Of a DNA stretch of 30,636 bases, positions 23,780 to 30,636 are shown piece after piece; positions within the stretch are counted from its first letter, which is position 1, and each line of letters starts with the position of its first letter. The stretch is from positions 1 to 30,636 of the forward strand of contig DOLC01000085.1 of the NCBI GenBank assembly GCA_003509545.1, given 5' to 3'. Position numbers and translations under genes: made by a program. The notes under the pieces were generated by a model. It ran no database searches. It had not been told where the DNA came from and saw nothing but the letters and a program-made list of their open reading frames with translations. The stretch comes from Peptococcaceae bacterium (GTDB taxonomy: Bacteria > Bacillota > DSM-521 > Neomoorellales > Neomoorellaceae).

Positions 23780-24536
23780 CTTCCTCCCTCACCGCCTGGG
23801 CGGGAGCATACTCGCCCAGGGGAAAATGCTTATGCATTTTTTCTTCCAAGAAGCGCCAGGTTTCCCGGGCATTGGTGCGCCAGTTAGTGGGGCAGGTGGA
23901 GAGGGCTTCAATGAACGCCAGGTGTCCTCCCTCCACCTGGGCCCGGAGGCCTTTCTTGATAAAGCCCTTCAACTGCCTCACCCGCGCCACGCTCCCGCGG
24001 GCTACATAGGCCCCCGGGGAGGCTATACTTGCCACCAACTCCGGGCCGCGGAGGGAAGGCCCGTTTTCCTCCACCCTCCGGCCGTAAGGGGTGGTCTCCG
24101 TTTTTTCTTCCGGGAGGGTAGTGGGGGCCATCTGGCCTCCGGTCATGGCATAGACGGTATTATTGACCACGATGACGGTCACGGGGTCGTCGCGTCCGGC
24201 CGAGGCCACGAGGTGCTGGGCTCCGATGGCATAGGCTCCGCCGTCGCCCATGTAGGCCACGACCACCAGTTCGGGCCGTACCCGCTTCAGACCTGCCAGC
24301 ACCGGCAGGGTACGGCCGTGGTGGGTTTGGACGGTATCCAGGTTGAAGAAATCCCAGGCCAGCAGGGAACAGCCTATGTCGCAGGCGAAAACCGTCCTAT
24401 CCACCAGCCCCAGTTCCTCCACGGCTTCCCCCAAGCACTTAAGCACTATCCCGTGGCCGCAGCCCGGACAGAACTTGTGGGGCTTGCTTTCCAAGCGCCA
24501 GACCTCAGGCATCTGGGGCAGCCGAGCGGGTAGCAT
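23748..24536 (-). CDS. 2-oxoacid:ferredoxin oxidoreductase, beta (TPP) subunit
   Basis: This 262-residue TPP subunit has KFCPGCGHGIVLK near residue 22 and DIGCSLL near 53, providing cluster cysteines. MGDGGAYAIG with VVNNTVYAMTGGQ some 25 residues later is the TPP/Mg motif. Sequence style fits the 2-oxoglutarate/2-oxoisovalerate branch (KorB/VorA) rather than pyruvate. The ATG at 24536 has GGGAGG nine bases upstream and lies inside the end of the alpha gene; an ATG at 24512 overlapping the alpha stop is an alternative without a good ribosome site. The C-terminal tail is rich in Gly and Pro and overlaps the gamma start. Confidence 0.86.
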   Translation of the reverse strand: MLPARLPQMPEVWRLESKPHKFCPGCGHGIVLKCLGEAVEELGLVDRTVFACDIGCSLLAWDFFNLDTVQTHHGRTLPVLAGLKRVRPELVVVAYMGDGGAYAIGAQHLVASAGRDDPVTVIVVNNTVYAMTGGQMAPTTLPEEKTETTPYGRRVEENGPSLRGPELVASIASPGAYVARGSVARVRQLKGFIKKGLRAQVEGGHLAFIEALSTCPTNWRTNARETWRFLEEKMHKHFPLGEYAPAQAVREEGGGAQPPRKS

Positions 24537-25614
24537 ATTTTTGAACCTCCCTCACTACTTCTTCCGGGGTAATGCCCACCCCCGGACGGCGGTAGCCCTT
24601 TAAGGGCACAGTAAGGCCGTAAAGCTGGGCCCTGATCTCCCGTTCCAGTTGGCCGTAAGAAGATTCCATGACCAGTACCGTTTTGGCCCGCGAAGCCATC
24701 TCCCTTAATTCCTTTTGGGGGAAGGGGCGCAGGGTGATGGGACGAAAAGCGCCTGCCCTAATACCGGCATCCCGGAGAAGCCGCACTCCCTCCCTTGCGG
24801 CGCGGGCCACCACGCCGTGGGCCACCACCAGGTATTCGGCGTCTTCGGCCCGGTAGGCCTCCCACTCCGCTATTTCCGGCGCTGCCCGGTCATAGGCCTC
24901 AATGGTTTCCTGTAAAGCCTCATAGAGCTCTTCTTCCAGATTATATGTGTTGCGGAGATGGACTGGAGGCCGGTCCCGGCCCGGAGTGCCCGGCACGCCC
25001 ACCAGGGGCCGGGATGGCGCCACTTCCAGGCCTCGCTCGGCCGGATCGTAAAGAGTCACCGGCTCGCGCATCTTAGACTGGTACCCGTCTCCCAGGATGA
25101 AAGTGGGAAAGCGGTACTTCCAGGCGGTATGGAAGGCTTTGAGGGTATAATCGAAGAGTTCCTGGTGGTGGGAAGGGGAATAGACTATGCGCAGGCCTTC
25201 GCCGTTTCCCCCGTAACAGGTCAGGTTGAATTCCTGCTGGGAATAGATCACCGTCCCCGTGGAGGGCCCGCCGCGCTGGGCTATAATGACCACCGCCGGC
25301 AGGCGCATCATTTCGGCCATGGATAAGGGCTCCTGCATGAGGACGTTGCCCGGTCCGGCGGTAGCCGTGAAGGCCACTTCGCCGGCCAATACCGCCCCCA
25401 GGGTAGTAAAACCGGCCGCCAGCTCATCCTCCGTCTGCAAGAACCGGCGGCCGTACCTGGGGGCCAGGCGCGCCCAGTAATGCATGATCTCGCTCTGGGG
25501 GGTGATGGGATAGCCGTACATCACCTCGGCCCCGGCGGCCAGGGCGGCCCAGGCTATGACTTCATTTCCGGTCATAAAGGCGCGCTGTTCTCCTCGGATG
25601 GGCTTTGTTTCCAA
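24505..25614 (-). CDS. 2-oxoacid:ferredoxin oxidoreductase, alpha subunit (KorA/VorB-like)
   Basis: This 369-residue alpha subunit has GYPITPQSEIMHYW near residue 35, the TPP-domain motif, then TEDELAAGFTTLGAVLAGE and the AQRGGPSTG loop near residue 120, typical of KOR/VOR. HAVVA-type residues and a C-terminal transketolase-C-like domain follow. It generates acyl-CoA from a 2-oxoacid, or the reverse, together with beta and gamma. The TTG start at 25614 follows GAGGAGG at about seven bases; an internal ATG at 25575 has weaker spacing. A TATACT at 25648-25653 could be a -10 box, with no good -35. Substrate (2-oxoglutarate or branched-chain oxoacid) is not resolved. Confidence 0.86.
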   Translation of the reverse strand: METKPIRGEQRAFMTGNEVIAWAALAAGAEVMYGYPITPQSEIMHYWARLAPRYGRRFLQTEDELAAGFTTLGAVLAGEVAFTATAGPGNVLMQEPLSMAEMMRLPAVVIIAQRGGPSTGTVIYSQQEFNLTCYGGNGEGLRIVYSPSHHQELFDYTLKAFHTAWKYRFPTFILGDGYQSKMREPVTLYDPAERGLEVAPSRPLVGVPGTPGRDRPPVHLRNTYNLEEELYEALQETIEAYDRAAPEIAEWEAYRAEDAEYLVVAHGVVARAAREGVRLLRDAGIRAGAFRPITLRPFPQKELREMASRAKTVLVMESSYGQLEREIRAQLYGLTVPLKGYRRPGVGITPEEVVREVQKYATRSAAPDA

Positions 25615-25707
25615 GTCCTTGCCTCCTCACCTTCCCTCTTGAAAATTAGTATAGGTCCGGGAAACCCTCTTTACTCCTACCCTTGCCGTAACCTTATGGA
25701 AAAGGTA

Positions 25708-25739
25708 CAAAAAAACCCCGGCTCCCCGGCCGGCTTGTC
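25708..25739 (-). terminator. Terminator after bofA
   Basis: A short CCGGC/GCCGG hairpin is followed by GGTTTTTTTG on the minus strand, about ten bases past the bofA stop. It closes the recR-yaaL-bofA transcript before the oxidoreductase operon. Confidence 0.72.
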
Positions 25740-25747
25740 CTATGCGA

Positions 25748-26020
25748 CTATAACACCACACGGAAAAAAACGAGCATTATCAACCCCGGTATTCCTAGAA
25801 ACCCGGCCACCAGGACGGTCAGCCAGTTCAAGGGGATGGTGAAGCTAAAGTAGCTGCCGACAAAGTTGAAAGCCCACAGGAGGAGAAGGCCGAAGAGGGA
25901 ATTGACGGCGATTTTCGCGATCCACCTTAAGGGGGTGAGGAGCAACCGGGCTACCAGATAGATTAAGAAGGCCAGGAAAAGCAAGGCGAGAATCAACTGA
26001 AGGCCGTCTACCGCTCCCAT
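25748..26020 (-). CDS. bofA: Pro-sigma-K processing inhibitor BofA-like protein
   Basis: This 90-residue hydrophobic protein has three or so membrane stretches. In Bacillus, BofA sits in the outer forespore membrane and holds the SpoIVFB protease inactive until engulfment, delaying sigma-K. The sequence LLLTPLRWIAKIAVNSLFG followed by NWLTVLVAGFLGIPGLIML is the BofA pattern, and NSLFG is the conserved part. The ATG at 26020 has GGTGGTG upstream; a GTG five codons earlier overlaps yaaL. The gene order recR-yaaL-bofA is the same as in Bacillus, which supports the call and implies a spore former. Confidence 0.88.
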   Translation of the reverse strand: MGAVDGLQLILALLFLAFLIYLVARLLLTPLRWIAKIAVNSLFGLLLLWAFNFVGSYFSFTIPLNWLTVLVAGFLGIPGLIMLVFFRVVL

Positions 26021-26024
26021 GTTT

Positions 26025-26240
26025 TTAATCACCACCCATCCATTTCTGCTGCACCTCTTTGTAGAGGTACATGAATTTCCGCTCGGCCGCCTGCAGACGA
26101 TAAATGGCTTCGTCTACGAGGTCCGGTTCCGTCACCTGGGAAAAAAAGTTCTGGGCGTCCGCCCACTCCCGCTGGGCCTCCTTTAAGGCGACCACCAGAA
26201 CTTCGACGTCGGCCGGCAGGTCCTTGAAGGAAGCGGGCAT
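26025..26240 (-). CDS. yaaL: YaaL family small protein (DUF2508)
   Basis: This 71-residue, charged and mostly helical protein has the short family core WADAQNFFSQVTEPDLVDEA and IYRLQAAERKFMYLYKEVQ. Function is unknown. Its place between recR and bofA is conserved across spore-forming Firmicutes. The ATG at 26240 follows AAGGGAGG at nine bases, so the longer frame to 26294 is not used. Confidence 0.82.
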   Translation of the reverse strand: MPASFKDLPADVEVLVVALKEAQREWADAQNFFSQVTEPDLVDEAIYRLQAAERKFMYLYKEVQQKWMGGD

Positions 26241-26306
26241 AAAAGCCACCTCCCTTGCCCACTCCTGGAAATAGCATATGCAGGGGGTGGCCAATTCTTG
26301 CCTGGT

Positions 26307-26909
26307 CTAGTCCATTTCCCTCCGACCGGCAAAAGCCCGGGCCAGGGTTACTTCGTCGGCATACTCCAGGTCCCCGCCCACCGGAAGGCCGTAGGCCAGG
26401 CGGGTAACCTTTAGTCCCAGAGGCTTGAGAATTTTGGCCAGATAAAGGGCCGTGGCTTCCCCTTCCACGTCGGCGTTGGTGGCCAGCACCACTTCCTTGA
26501 CCGTGCCGTCTTTTAGGCGCTCTAAAAGTTCTTTGATGCGCAGCTTCTCCGGCCCGATGCCCTCCATGGGAGAAAGGGCTCCGTGGAGCACGTGATAGCG
26601 ACCCCGAAATTGCCTCGTCCTCTCCAGGGCCACGAGGTCCCTGGGCTCCTCCACCACACAGATTACCGAAGGGTCCCGGCCGTCGTCGCGGCAGAGGAAG
26701 CAGGGGTCTTCCTCCGTCAGGTTGCCGCACATCGAACAGTACCGCGTCTTTTCCTTGGCCGCCAGGATGGCTTCGGCCAGGGCCCGGACCTCTTCCGGAG
26801 GACTGTACAGGATGTGGAAGGCCAGACGCTGGGCGGTCTTGGGCCCTACGCCCGGGAGTTTGTTCAATTCGGCAATGAGCCGGGCTACCGGCTCGGCATA
26901 ATACAGCAT
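26307..26909 (-). CDS. recR: Recombination protein RecR
   Basis: This 200-residue RecR acts with RecF and RecO to load RecA at gaps. The N-terminal helix-hairpin-helix reads LNKLPGVGPKTAQRLAFHIL. The zinc finger is CSMCGNLTEEDPCFLC. The Toprim domain carries VVEEPRDLVALE and ATNADVEGEATALYLA, and the C-terminus has the conserved YGLPVGGDLEYADEVTLARA. Length is typical (198-201). It lies 22 bases after the ybaB gene. Confidence 0.97.
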   Translation of the reverse strand: MLYYAEPVARLIAELNKLPGVGPKTAQRLAFHILYSPPEEVRALAEAILAAKEKTRYCSMCGNLTEEDPCFLCRDDGRDPSVICVVEEPRDLVALERTRQFRGRYHVLHGALSPMEGIGPEKLRIKELLERLKDGTVKEVVLATNADVEGEATALYLAKILKPLGLKVTRLAYGLPVGGDLEYADEVTLARAFAGRREMD

Positions 26910-26931
26910 GGACTACCCTCTCCCGCCGTTC

Positions 26932-27249
26932 TCAGAAAAGACCCGGCAGCTTAAATTGGCCGGTAATCTTGGCCATCTCCCCTGCCACCATTTCCTGGGA
27001 ACGACGGAGCCCTTCGTTCACCGCGGCCACGATGAGGTCCTGCAGCATTTCCACATCTTCCGGGTCCACGGCTTCGGGGCTGATAGTGAGGCTCACAATC
27101 TCCTGGCGGCCGTTCACCACCACCCGGACCGCGCCGCCGCCGGCCGTGGTCTCCACCGTGCGCTCGGCCAGTTCCTCCTGGACCTTGGCCAGCTGGCTCT
27201 GCATCTTCTGCATCTGCTTCATCATCTTGTTCATGTTACCCAGGTTCAT
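26932..27249 (-). CDS. ybaB: YbaB/EbfC nucleoid-associated protein
   Basis: This 105-residue YbaB family protein binds DNA as a dimer and is usually encoded between dnaX and recR. The Met-rich start MNLGNMNKMMKQMQKMQSQL is typical, followed by an amphipathic helix and VRVVVNGRQEIVSLTISPEAVDP. The ATG at 27249 has GAGGAGGG seven bases upstream; the longer frame to 27282 lacks this. Confidence 0.95.
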   Translation of the reverse strand: MNLGNMNKMMKQMQKMQSQLAKVQEELAERTVETTAGGGAVRVVVNGRQEIVSLTISPEAVDPEDVEMLQDLIVAAVNEGLRRSQEMVAGEMAKITGQFKLPGLF

Positions 27250-27309
27250 GTTCACCCTCCTCGTTGGTTCGGCCCCTCCCACCGCGGCCTGAGGACGGCC
27301 CGCCGTCCT

Positions 27310-29016
27310 TCAATCCTTTATCTCCACTTTGTCGGGGCCGAAGTAGTCCACCAGCTTCTTGAGGATTTCGTCCGGAATCTCGCCTTCCGGCCGGGACGGC
27401 CCTTCGTCTACCAGGACAACCTCCAGGGGTTGACCGAAGACGGCCTGCAAAGCCTCCTCAGTGGCCTTTTTGTGGGCGGGCTGCTCCAGCATATCCTTGT
27501 GGAAGGCCGACTTGAAGGAGAGGACCAGACGGCCGTTGTGGAAGCCTGCCGGCCTCCCGCCCTTCAGGTAGGCCTGCAGCTGGATGCTCTTTTTCCGCGC
27601 AGCCTGCAATACCCGGGGCCACTGGCCCTGCACCTCTTCCAGGGTGAGGGCCCCGGCAGCCGCCGTTTCGGCCCTGGCCGCCTCCACCTCCCTCCGGGCT
27701 ACGGCCCTTGCTGCCGCCTCCTGTGCCTCCCCGGGGACGGCCGGTTTGCTTCCCTCGGTACCTACCGGGCCGGCTTCGCCCGTCCGGGCTCCGGCCGCGC
27801 TCCCTCTTTTTTCCCGCCCCGCCGGGCTCCCTCTGACCGCCGCCTGGGGCGGACGGCCGAGGCAGGCCAGGCGCTCCTCCAGCTCCTTTACTTTCGCCTC
27901 CAGCTTCCTCAGGCGGGCATCCCCGTCTTCTTCCAATACGGCCCCCACCAGGGCCATCTCCAGGGCTATGCGGGGCTGGGTGCTGAAGCGCAGTTCCGAC
28001 GCCGCCCCCTGTAACTTTTCCATTATCCTGAAGAGCTCGGCTACATCGACCGTACCGGCCGAGGCCCGCATCTCCTCTACGGCATCCTCCGGCAGCCCTG
28101 TCAGTTCCGCCGCCTGGGGATCCAGGTTTACCAGCAGGAGGTTGCGGCACCAGTCCAATAAATCCTCCAGTACCAGCCGGGGCTCCACCCCCTCCCTCAG
28201 GGCGACATCCACCAAGCGCAGGATCTTACCGGCATCGCCCGCCAGAAGGGCTGCGACCATTTCCTGCAGGAGTTCTTGGCGGGGGACACCCAGGAGGGCC
28301 GCCGCCTCGGCTGCCGAGACGTTCTCCCTGCCGCCGGCCAGGATCTGGTCCAGGAGGCCCAGGGCATCCCGCAGACCGCCGGCCGCTTTGCGGGCCAGCA
28401 GGCTTAAAGCCGCGGGCTCTATGCTGACACCGTTGGCGGCGGCCACTTCCTGCAGGCGGCGGGCGATGATATTTCCTTTTAAGGGTTGAAAATCGAAACG
28501 CTGGCACCGGGATATGATGGTGGGCAAAACTTTCCGGGGTTCGGTGGTGGCCAGGACAAAGATGACGTGGCGGGGCGGTTCCTCCAAGGTTTTCAACAGG
28601 GCATTGAAGGCCTCGGTAGTGAGCATGTGAACTTCGTCGATGATGTAGACTTTATACTTGCCTTCTACGGGGCCGAACTGCACCCTCTCCTTTAACTGCC
28701 GGATCTCGTCGATGCCGCGGTTGGAGGCGGCATCGATTTCCAGCACGTCGAGGGACAGGCCCCGGGTTATCCGCTGGCAGTTGGAGCACTGGTTGCATGG
28801 CTCGCCTTCCTCGGGCTCCAGGCAGTTGACGGCTTTGGCCAAGATTTTGGCCGTACTGGTCTTACCTGTTCCCCGAGGGCCGCAAAATAAATAGGCGTGC
28901 ACCAGCCGCCCTGTCCGTACGGCATTGCGCAGGGTAACGGTGATATGGTCTTGCCCCACTACTTCGCCAAAAGTCTGGGGTCGCCACTGCCGGTAAAGGG
29001 CCTGGTACTGTGGCAT
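27310..29016 (-). CDS. dnaX: DNA polymerase III subunits gamma/tau
   Basis: This 568-residue clamp-loader ATPase has a Walker A motif CGPRGTGKTST near residue 45, the zinc module CLEPEEGEPCNQCSNC, DEVHMLTTEAFNALLKTLEE (Walker B region) and ISRCQRFDF (SRC arginine finger). The C-terminal third is a low-complexity, Glu/Arg/Ala-rich linker followed by a tau-specific domain. The ATG at 29016 has GGTGG five bases before it; an in-frame ATG at 29031 lacks a ribosome site. Five A residues precede a G near the 3' end, so no classic A6G frameshift site is evident. It follows the SRP RNA terminator. Confidence 0.96.
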   Translation of the reverse strand: MPQYQALYRQWRPQTFGEVVGQDHITVTLRNAVRTGRLVHAYLFCGPRGTGKTSTAKILAKAVNCLEPEEGEPCNQCSNCQRITRGLSLDVLEIDAASNRGIDEIRQLKERVQFGPVEGKYKVYIIDEVHMLTTEAFNALLKTLEEPPRHVIFVLATTEPRKVLPTIISRCQRFDFQPLKGNIIARRLQEVAAANGVSIEPAALSLLARKAAGGLRDALGLLDQILAGGRENVSAAEAAALLGVPRQELLQEMVAALLAGDAGKILRLVDVALREGVEPRLVLEDLLDWCRNLLLVNLDPQAAELTGLPEDAVEEMRASAGTVDVAELFRIMEKLQGAASELRFSTQPRIALEMALVGAVLEEDGDARLRKLEAKVKELEERLACLGRPPQAAVRGSPAGREKRGSAAGARTGEAGPVGTEGSKPAVPGEAQEAAARAVARREVEAARAETAAAGALTLEEVQGQWPRVLQAARKKSIQLQAYLKGGRPAGFHNGRLVLSFKSAFHKDMLEQPAHKKATEEALQAVFGQPLEVVLVDEGPSRPEGEIPDEILKKLVDYFGPDKVEIKD

Positions 29017-29037
29017 CCTATCCACCACCATTAAATA

Positions 29038-29080
29038 CTAAAAAAGAGATTATTCTCTTGGGCAAAGAATAATCTCTCGC
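29038..29080 (-). terminator. Terminator after SRP RNA
   Basis: GAGATTATTCT and AGAATAATCTC form an 11-bp stem on the minus strand (29066-29076 with 29046-29056), followed by TTTTTT. It ends the SRP RNA transcript just before the dnaX start region. Confidence 0.88.
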
Positions 29081-29107
29081 TTCCCTGGCGTCAAGTATTT
29101 ATCAGAT

Positions 29108-29377
29108 GACCGTGCACCCACTGTTGAACCGCAGCCTCCGGGCGTGACCGGAGCAGGTAACTCCAGCCAGGCACTCCTGCGGCACCCGAGAGGGCTCACT
29201 TACCGCTGCTTCCTTCCGGACCTGACGGGGTTCATGAGTTCTCGCCGCGCAGGACCCGGCTGTCCTCGCCCCTTACGCCGGGCAGTCCCCACAGACCCGG
29301 CCCGCCAGTGGGACTTCGACCCCGCTATAGCGGATTGCGGGTTACAGGGCACCGCTACCTCCCCGTCTAGCACGGTC
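29108..29377 (-). ncRNA. ffs: Signal recognition particle RNA (large, Bacillus-type 4.5S/6S scRNA)
   Basis: About 270 nt, the size of Bacillus scRNA. The ends pair as GACCGTGC with GCACGGTC. The 5' part has GGGGAGGTAGCGGTGCC, typical of the Alu domain. The S-domain helix 8 core reads GTCAGGTCCGGAAGGAAGCAG with its symmetrical and asymmetrical loops. It lies between tRNA-Ser and dnaX, the usual Firmicute place, and is followed by a strong terminator. Confidence 0.96.
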
Positions 29378-29397
29378 CATCTGGCTAAAATAAAAAA

Positions 29398-29493
29398 TGG
29401 CGGAGAGAGTGGGATTCGAACCCACGAGACAGGTTTTTCACCCGTCTACTCGCTTTCCAGGCGAGTGCCTTCAGCCAGCTCAGCCATCTCTCC
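29398..29493 (-). tRNA. tRNA-Ser (anticodon GGA)
   Basis: Acceptor GGAGAGA/TCTCTCC, discriminator G and encoded CCA. The anticodon loop reads CTGGAAA, the long variable arm marks a class II tRNA, and the T loop is GGGTTCGAATCCC. Confidence 0.96.
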
Positions 29494-29570
29494 GCATACC
29501 AAAGATTCTTAAGCCAAGCTTTGAAACCCGCAGGCTAACTCTTAAAAGGTACTATTGCTTTACACACTGG

Positions 29571-29666
29571 TGGCGGAGAGAGTGGGATTCGAACCCACGA
29601 GGCGACCTCGTCAGCCGCCTACTCGATTTCGAGTCGAGCGCCTTCAACCAACTCGGCCATCTCTCC
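29571..29666 (-). tRNA. tRNA-Ser (anticodon CGA)
   Basis: Same acceptor stem and T arm as the neighbouring tRNA-Ser. The anticodon loop reads CTCGAAA, there is a long variable arm, and CCA is encoded. Its 5' end is only three bases from the tadA stop. Confidence 0.96.
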
Positions 29667-29669
29667 GCG

Positions 29670-30128
29670 TTAAGCCTTCTCCCGCCTCAGCTTGGCAAAG
29701 AACTCCTGCAATATAAGGCGGCATTCTTCTTCGCAGATGCCGGATATGACCTCTACCCGGTGATTAAAATGGGGGTGCTCCACCAGGTTGAGCACGGAAT
29801 CCACCGCCCCCGCCCTGATATCGGGGGCTCCGTAGACCAGGCGCTTGAGCCTTGCCTGGACGGCCGCTCCGGCGCACATGGGGCACGGCTCCAGGGTTAC
29901 ATACAGGGTGGCACCCTCGAGGCGCCAGGTTCCCAGCCTCTGGGCTGCCTGGCGCAGCGCCAGGATCTCGGCATGGGCGGTAGGATCCCGGGTGGTTTCC
30001 CGCCGGTTATGGGCGCGAGCGATGACTTCTTCGTCCTGCACCACCACGGCACCCACCGGCACTTCCCCCTTCCGGAGGGCCTTCCAAGCTTCCTCCAGGG
30101 CCATCTGCATGTAAATGCGGTGGTCCAA
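29670..30128 (-). CDS. tadA: tRNA-specific adenosine deaminase TadA
   Basis: This 152-residue enzyme deaminates A34 of tRNA-Arg(ACG) to inosine. The zinc/catalytic motifs are PTAHAEILAL (His and the proton-shuttle Glu) and LEPCPMCAGA (two Cys ligands). GTWRLEGATLYVT is also typical. The frame extends to 30227, but its first codons translate part of tRNA-Arg, a common artefact. A TTG at 30128 preceded by AAGGA fits the family's usual N-terminus; the ATG at 30110 is an alternative. It stands between two tRNA-Arg and two tRNA-Ser genes, and its own substrate tRNA-Arg(ACG) is encoded upstream in the same cluster. Confidence 0.93.
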   Translation of the reverse strand: MDHRIYMQMALEEAWKALRKGEVPVGAVVVQDEEVIARAHNRRETTRDPTAHAEILALRQAAQRLGTWRLEGATLYVTLEPCPMCAGAAVQARLKRLVYGAPDIRAGAVDSVLNLVEHPHFNHRVEVISGICEEECRLILQEFFAKLRREKA

Positions 30129-30194
30129 CGGTTCCTTGAACTGCTCCTCTCCGCCCGGTGACCGCCTTGCCCGCGGACAAGGCCTTAAAAAAGC

Positions 30195-30271
30195 TGGTGC
30201 GCCCGGAGGGACTCGAACCCCCGACACGCGGTTTAGGAAACCGCTGCTCTATCCGCCTGAGCTACGGACGC
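30195..30271 (-). tRNA. tRNA-Arg (anticodon CCT)
   Basis: Acceptor GCGTCCG/CGGGCGC with one G-U pair, discriminator A, CCA encoded. The anticodon loop holds CCT, and the T arm is GGGGGTTCGAGTCCCTC. Confidence 0.95.
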
Positions 30272-30292
30272 ACCTGGCCTTCATATAAAAAA

Positions 30293-30369
30293 TGGCGCGC
30301 CCGGAGGGACTCGAACCCCCAGCCACCTGGTTCGTAGCCAGTTACTCTATCCTGTTGAGCTACGGGCGC
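30293..30369 (-). tRNA. tRNA-Arg (anticodon ACG)
   Basis: Acceptor GCGCCCG/CGGGCGC, discriminator G, CCA encoded. The anticodon loop CTACGAA gives ACG, the substrate for A34-to-inosine editing by the TadA encoded nearby. Confidence 0.96.
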
Positions 30370-30403
30370 GTGTCTTTATCCGCCGGTATAACCGGCAGTG
30401 TTT

Positions 30404-30432
30404 ATTGTAGCAGATATGGAGGCATGAGTCAA
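30404..30432 (-). promoter_or_regulatory. Promoter of the tRNA/tadA cluster
   Basis: TTGACT (30427-30432), 17 bases, TACAAT (30404-30409). The first tRNA begins about 35 bases downstream. A perfect GCCGGT/ACCGGC hairpin (30382-30396) lies between, perhaps part of the precursor. Confidence 0.8.
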
Positions 30433-30480
30433 GGATAGGGGTACTGGCGTATCCCCAGTTTTGATTCCGGCCTGCTTGGC

Positions 30481-30636
30481 TTTCGCTCGCAAAGGCCTCC
30501 CTCGCAGGCAGGACTTTTGCTTGGCTTAAAGGCTTAAGGCAGGCTTCCCGGCAGGATTTAAGCTTCCTGCCTCAGTTGCCGGCCTCTGGCCTCTCAAAAG
30601 CCTCGGGCCAAGCTTTAAGCCCTTCGCCAAGCTTAA
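30481..30636 (-). repeat. Structured RNA-like repeat, copy C (cut by window edge)
   Basis: This copy is divergent in sequence but has the same layout as copy B. CTTGGCGAAG is at 30622-30631 and GCGAGCGAAA at 30481-30490, 141 bases apart; the same marks in copy B are 138 apart. A closing stem (30617-30621 with 30542-30546) has entirely different bases from copy B. It encloses a hairpin with facing GA steps (30606-30609 with 30581-30584; 30600-30602 with 30588-30590) and a second 7-bp hairpin (30565-30571 with 30550-30556). It lies just upstream of the tRNA promoter. No reading frame is conserved. Confidence 0.6.

Noticed and set aside
27310..29016. Programmed frameshift in dnaX making gamma
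   Set aside because: Only a run of five A then G is seen near the 3' end, short of the usual slippery A6G, and it is misplaced for a gamma product.
30129..30227. Upstream extension of the TadA frame
   Set aside because: It translates the 3' part of tRNA-Arg (the familiar GVRVPPGAP artefact).
1..30636. CRISPR array, insertion-sequence transposase, prophage or plasmid genes
   Set aside because: No regularly spaced direct repeats, no transposase or integrase motifs, and no phage structural genes were seen on either strand.

Overview
The window looks like a piece of chromosome from a thermophilic, spore-forming acetogen of the Moorella/Thermanaeromonas type (Clostridia). The DNA is GC-rich, yet the gene content is Firmicute: the conserved block dnaX-ybaB-recR-yaaL-bofA with a Bacillus-type long SRP RNA, the sporulation protein BofA, and CCA-encoded tRNAs. 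It also holds three separate ferredoxin-dependent 2-oxoacid oxidoreductases, including a 1,176-residue single-chain pyruvate:ferredoxin oxidoreductase of the Moorella kind. The genus is an inference from content. Almost everything is on the minus strand; the large PFOR is the one clear plus-strand gene.

From the left: a glycolate/D-lactate-type oxidase operon (two FAD subunits and an Fe-S subunit, 144-4220); a four-subunit pyruvate:ferredoxin oxidoreductase operon porCDAB (7611-4534); a formyltransferase resembling the N-terminal domain of 10-formyl-THF dehydrogenase (8679-7741) with a roughly 430-nt leader; and, divergently, PFOR (9305-12835). Next is an acid-sugar operon read right to left: DUF1537-family kinase, PdxA2, two zinc-type dehydrogenases and a TRAP transporter (20388-12962). 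It is preceded by a consensus sigma-54 promoter and, upstream, by a PrpR-N/PAS/AAA+/Fis activator gene (22495-20585). A third 2-oxoacid:ferredoxin oxidoreductase (25614-22844) has its ferredoxin subunit fused to gamma. The right end is the housekeeping bofA-yaaL-recR-ybaB-dnaX block, SRP RNA, two tRNA-Ser, tadA and two tRNA-Arg, behind one recognisable promoter.

The genes fit a metabolism that feeds carbon to pyruvate and acetyl-CoA and uses reduced ferredoxin as currency. The sugar-acid operon should yield a triose phosphate. The glycolate/lactate oxidase gives a 2-oxoacid. The oxidoreductases connect 2-oxoacids, acyl-CoA and ferredoxin. The formyltransferase touches formyl-THF, an intermediate of the methyl branch of the Wood-Ljungdahl pathway.

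The most unusual feature is non-coding. Three copies of a large structured element (1-130, 8841-9075, 30481-30636, all minus strand) share sequence signatures at matching spacing, and their helices are preserved by compensating changes. One copy lies just downstream of a strong promoter and forms most of the formyltransferase leader. I could not assign it to a known RNA family. It is the best candidate here for something undescribed. No insertion-sequence transposase, CRISPR array or phage gene was seen.
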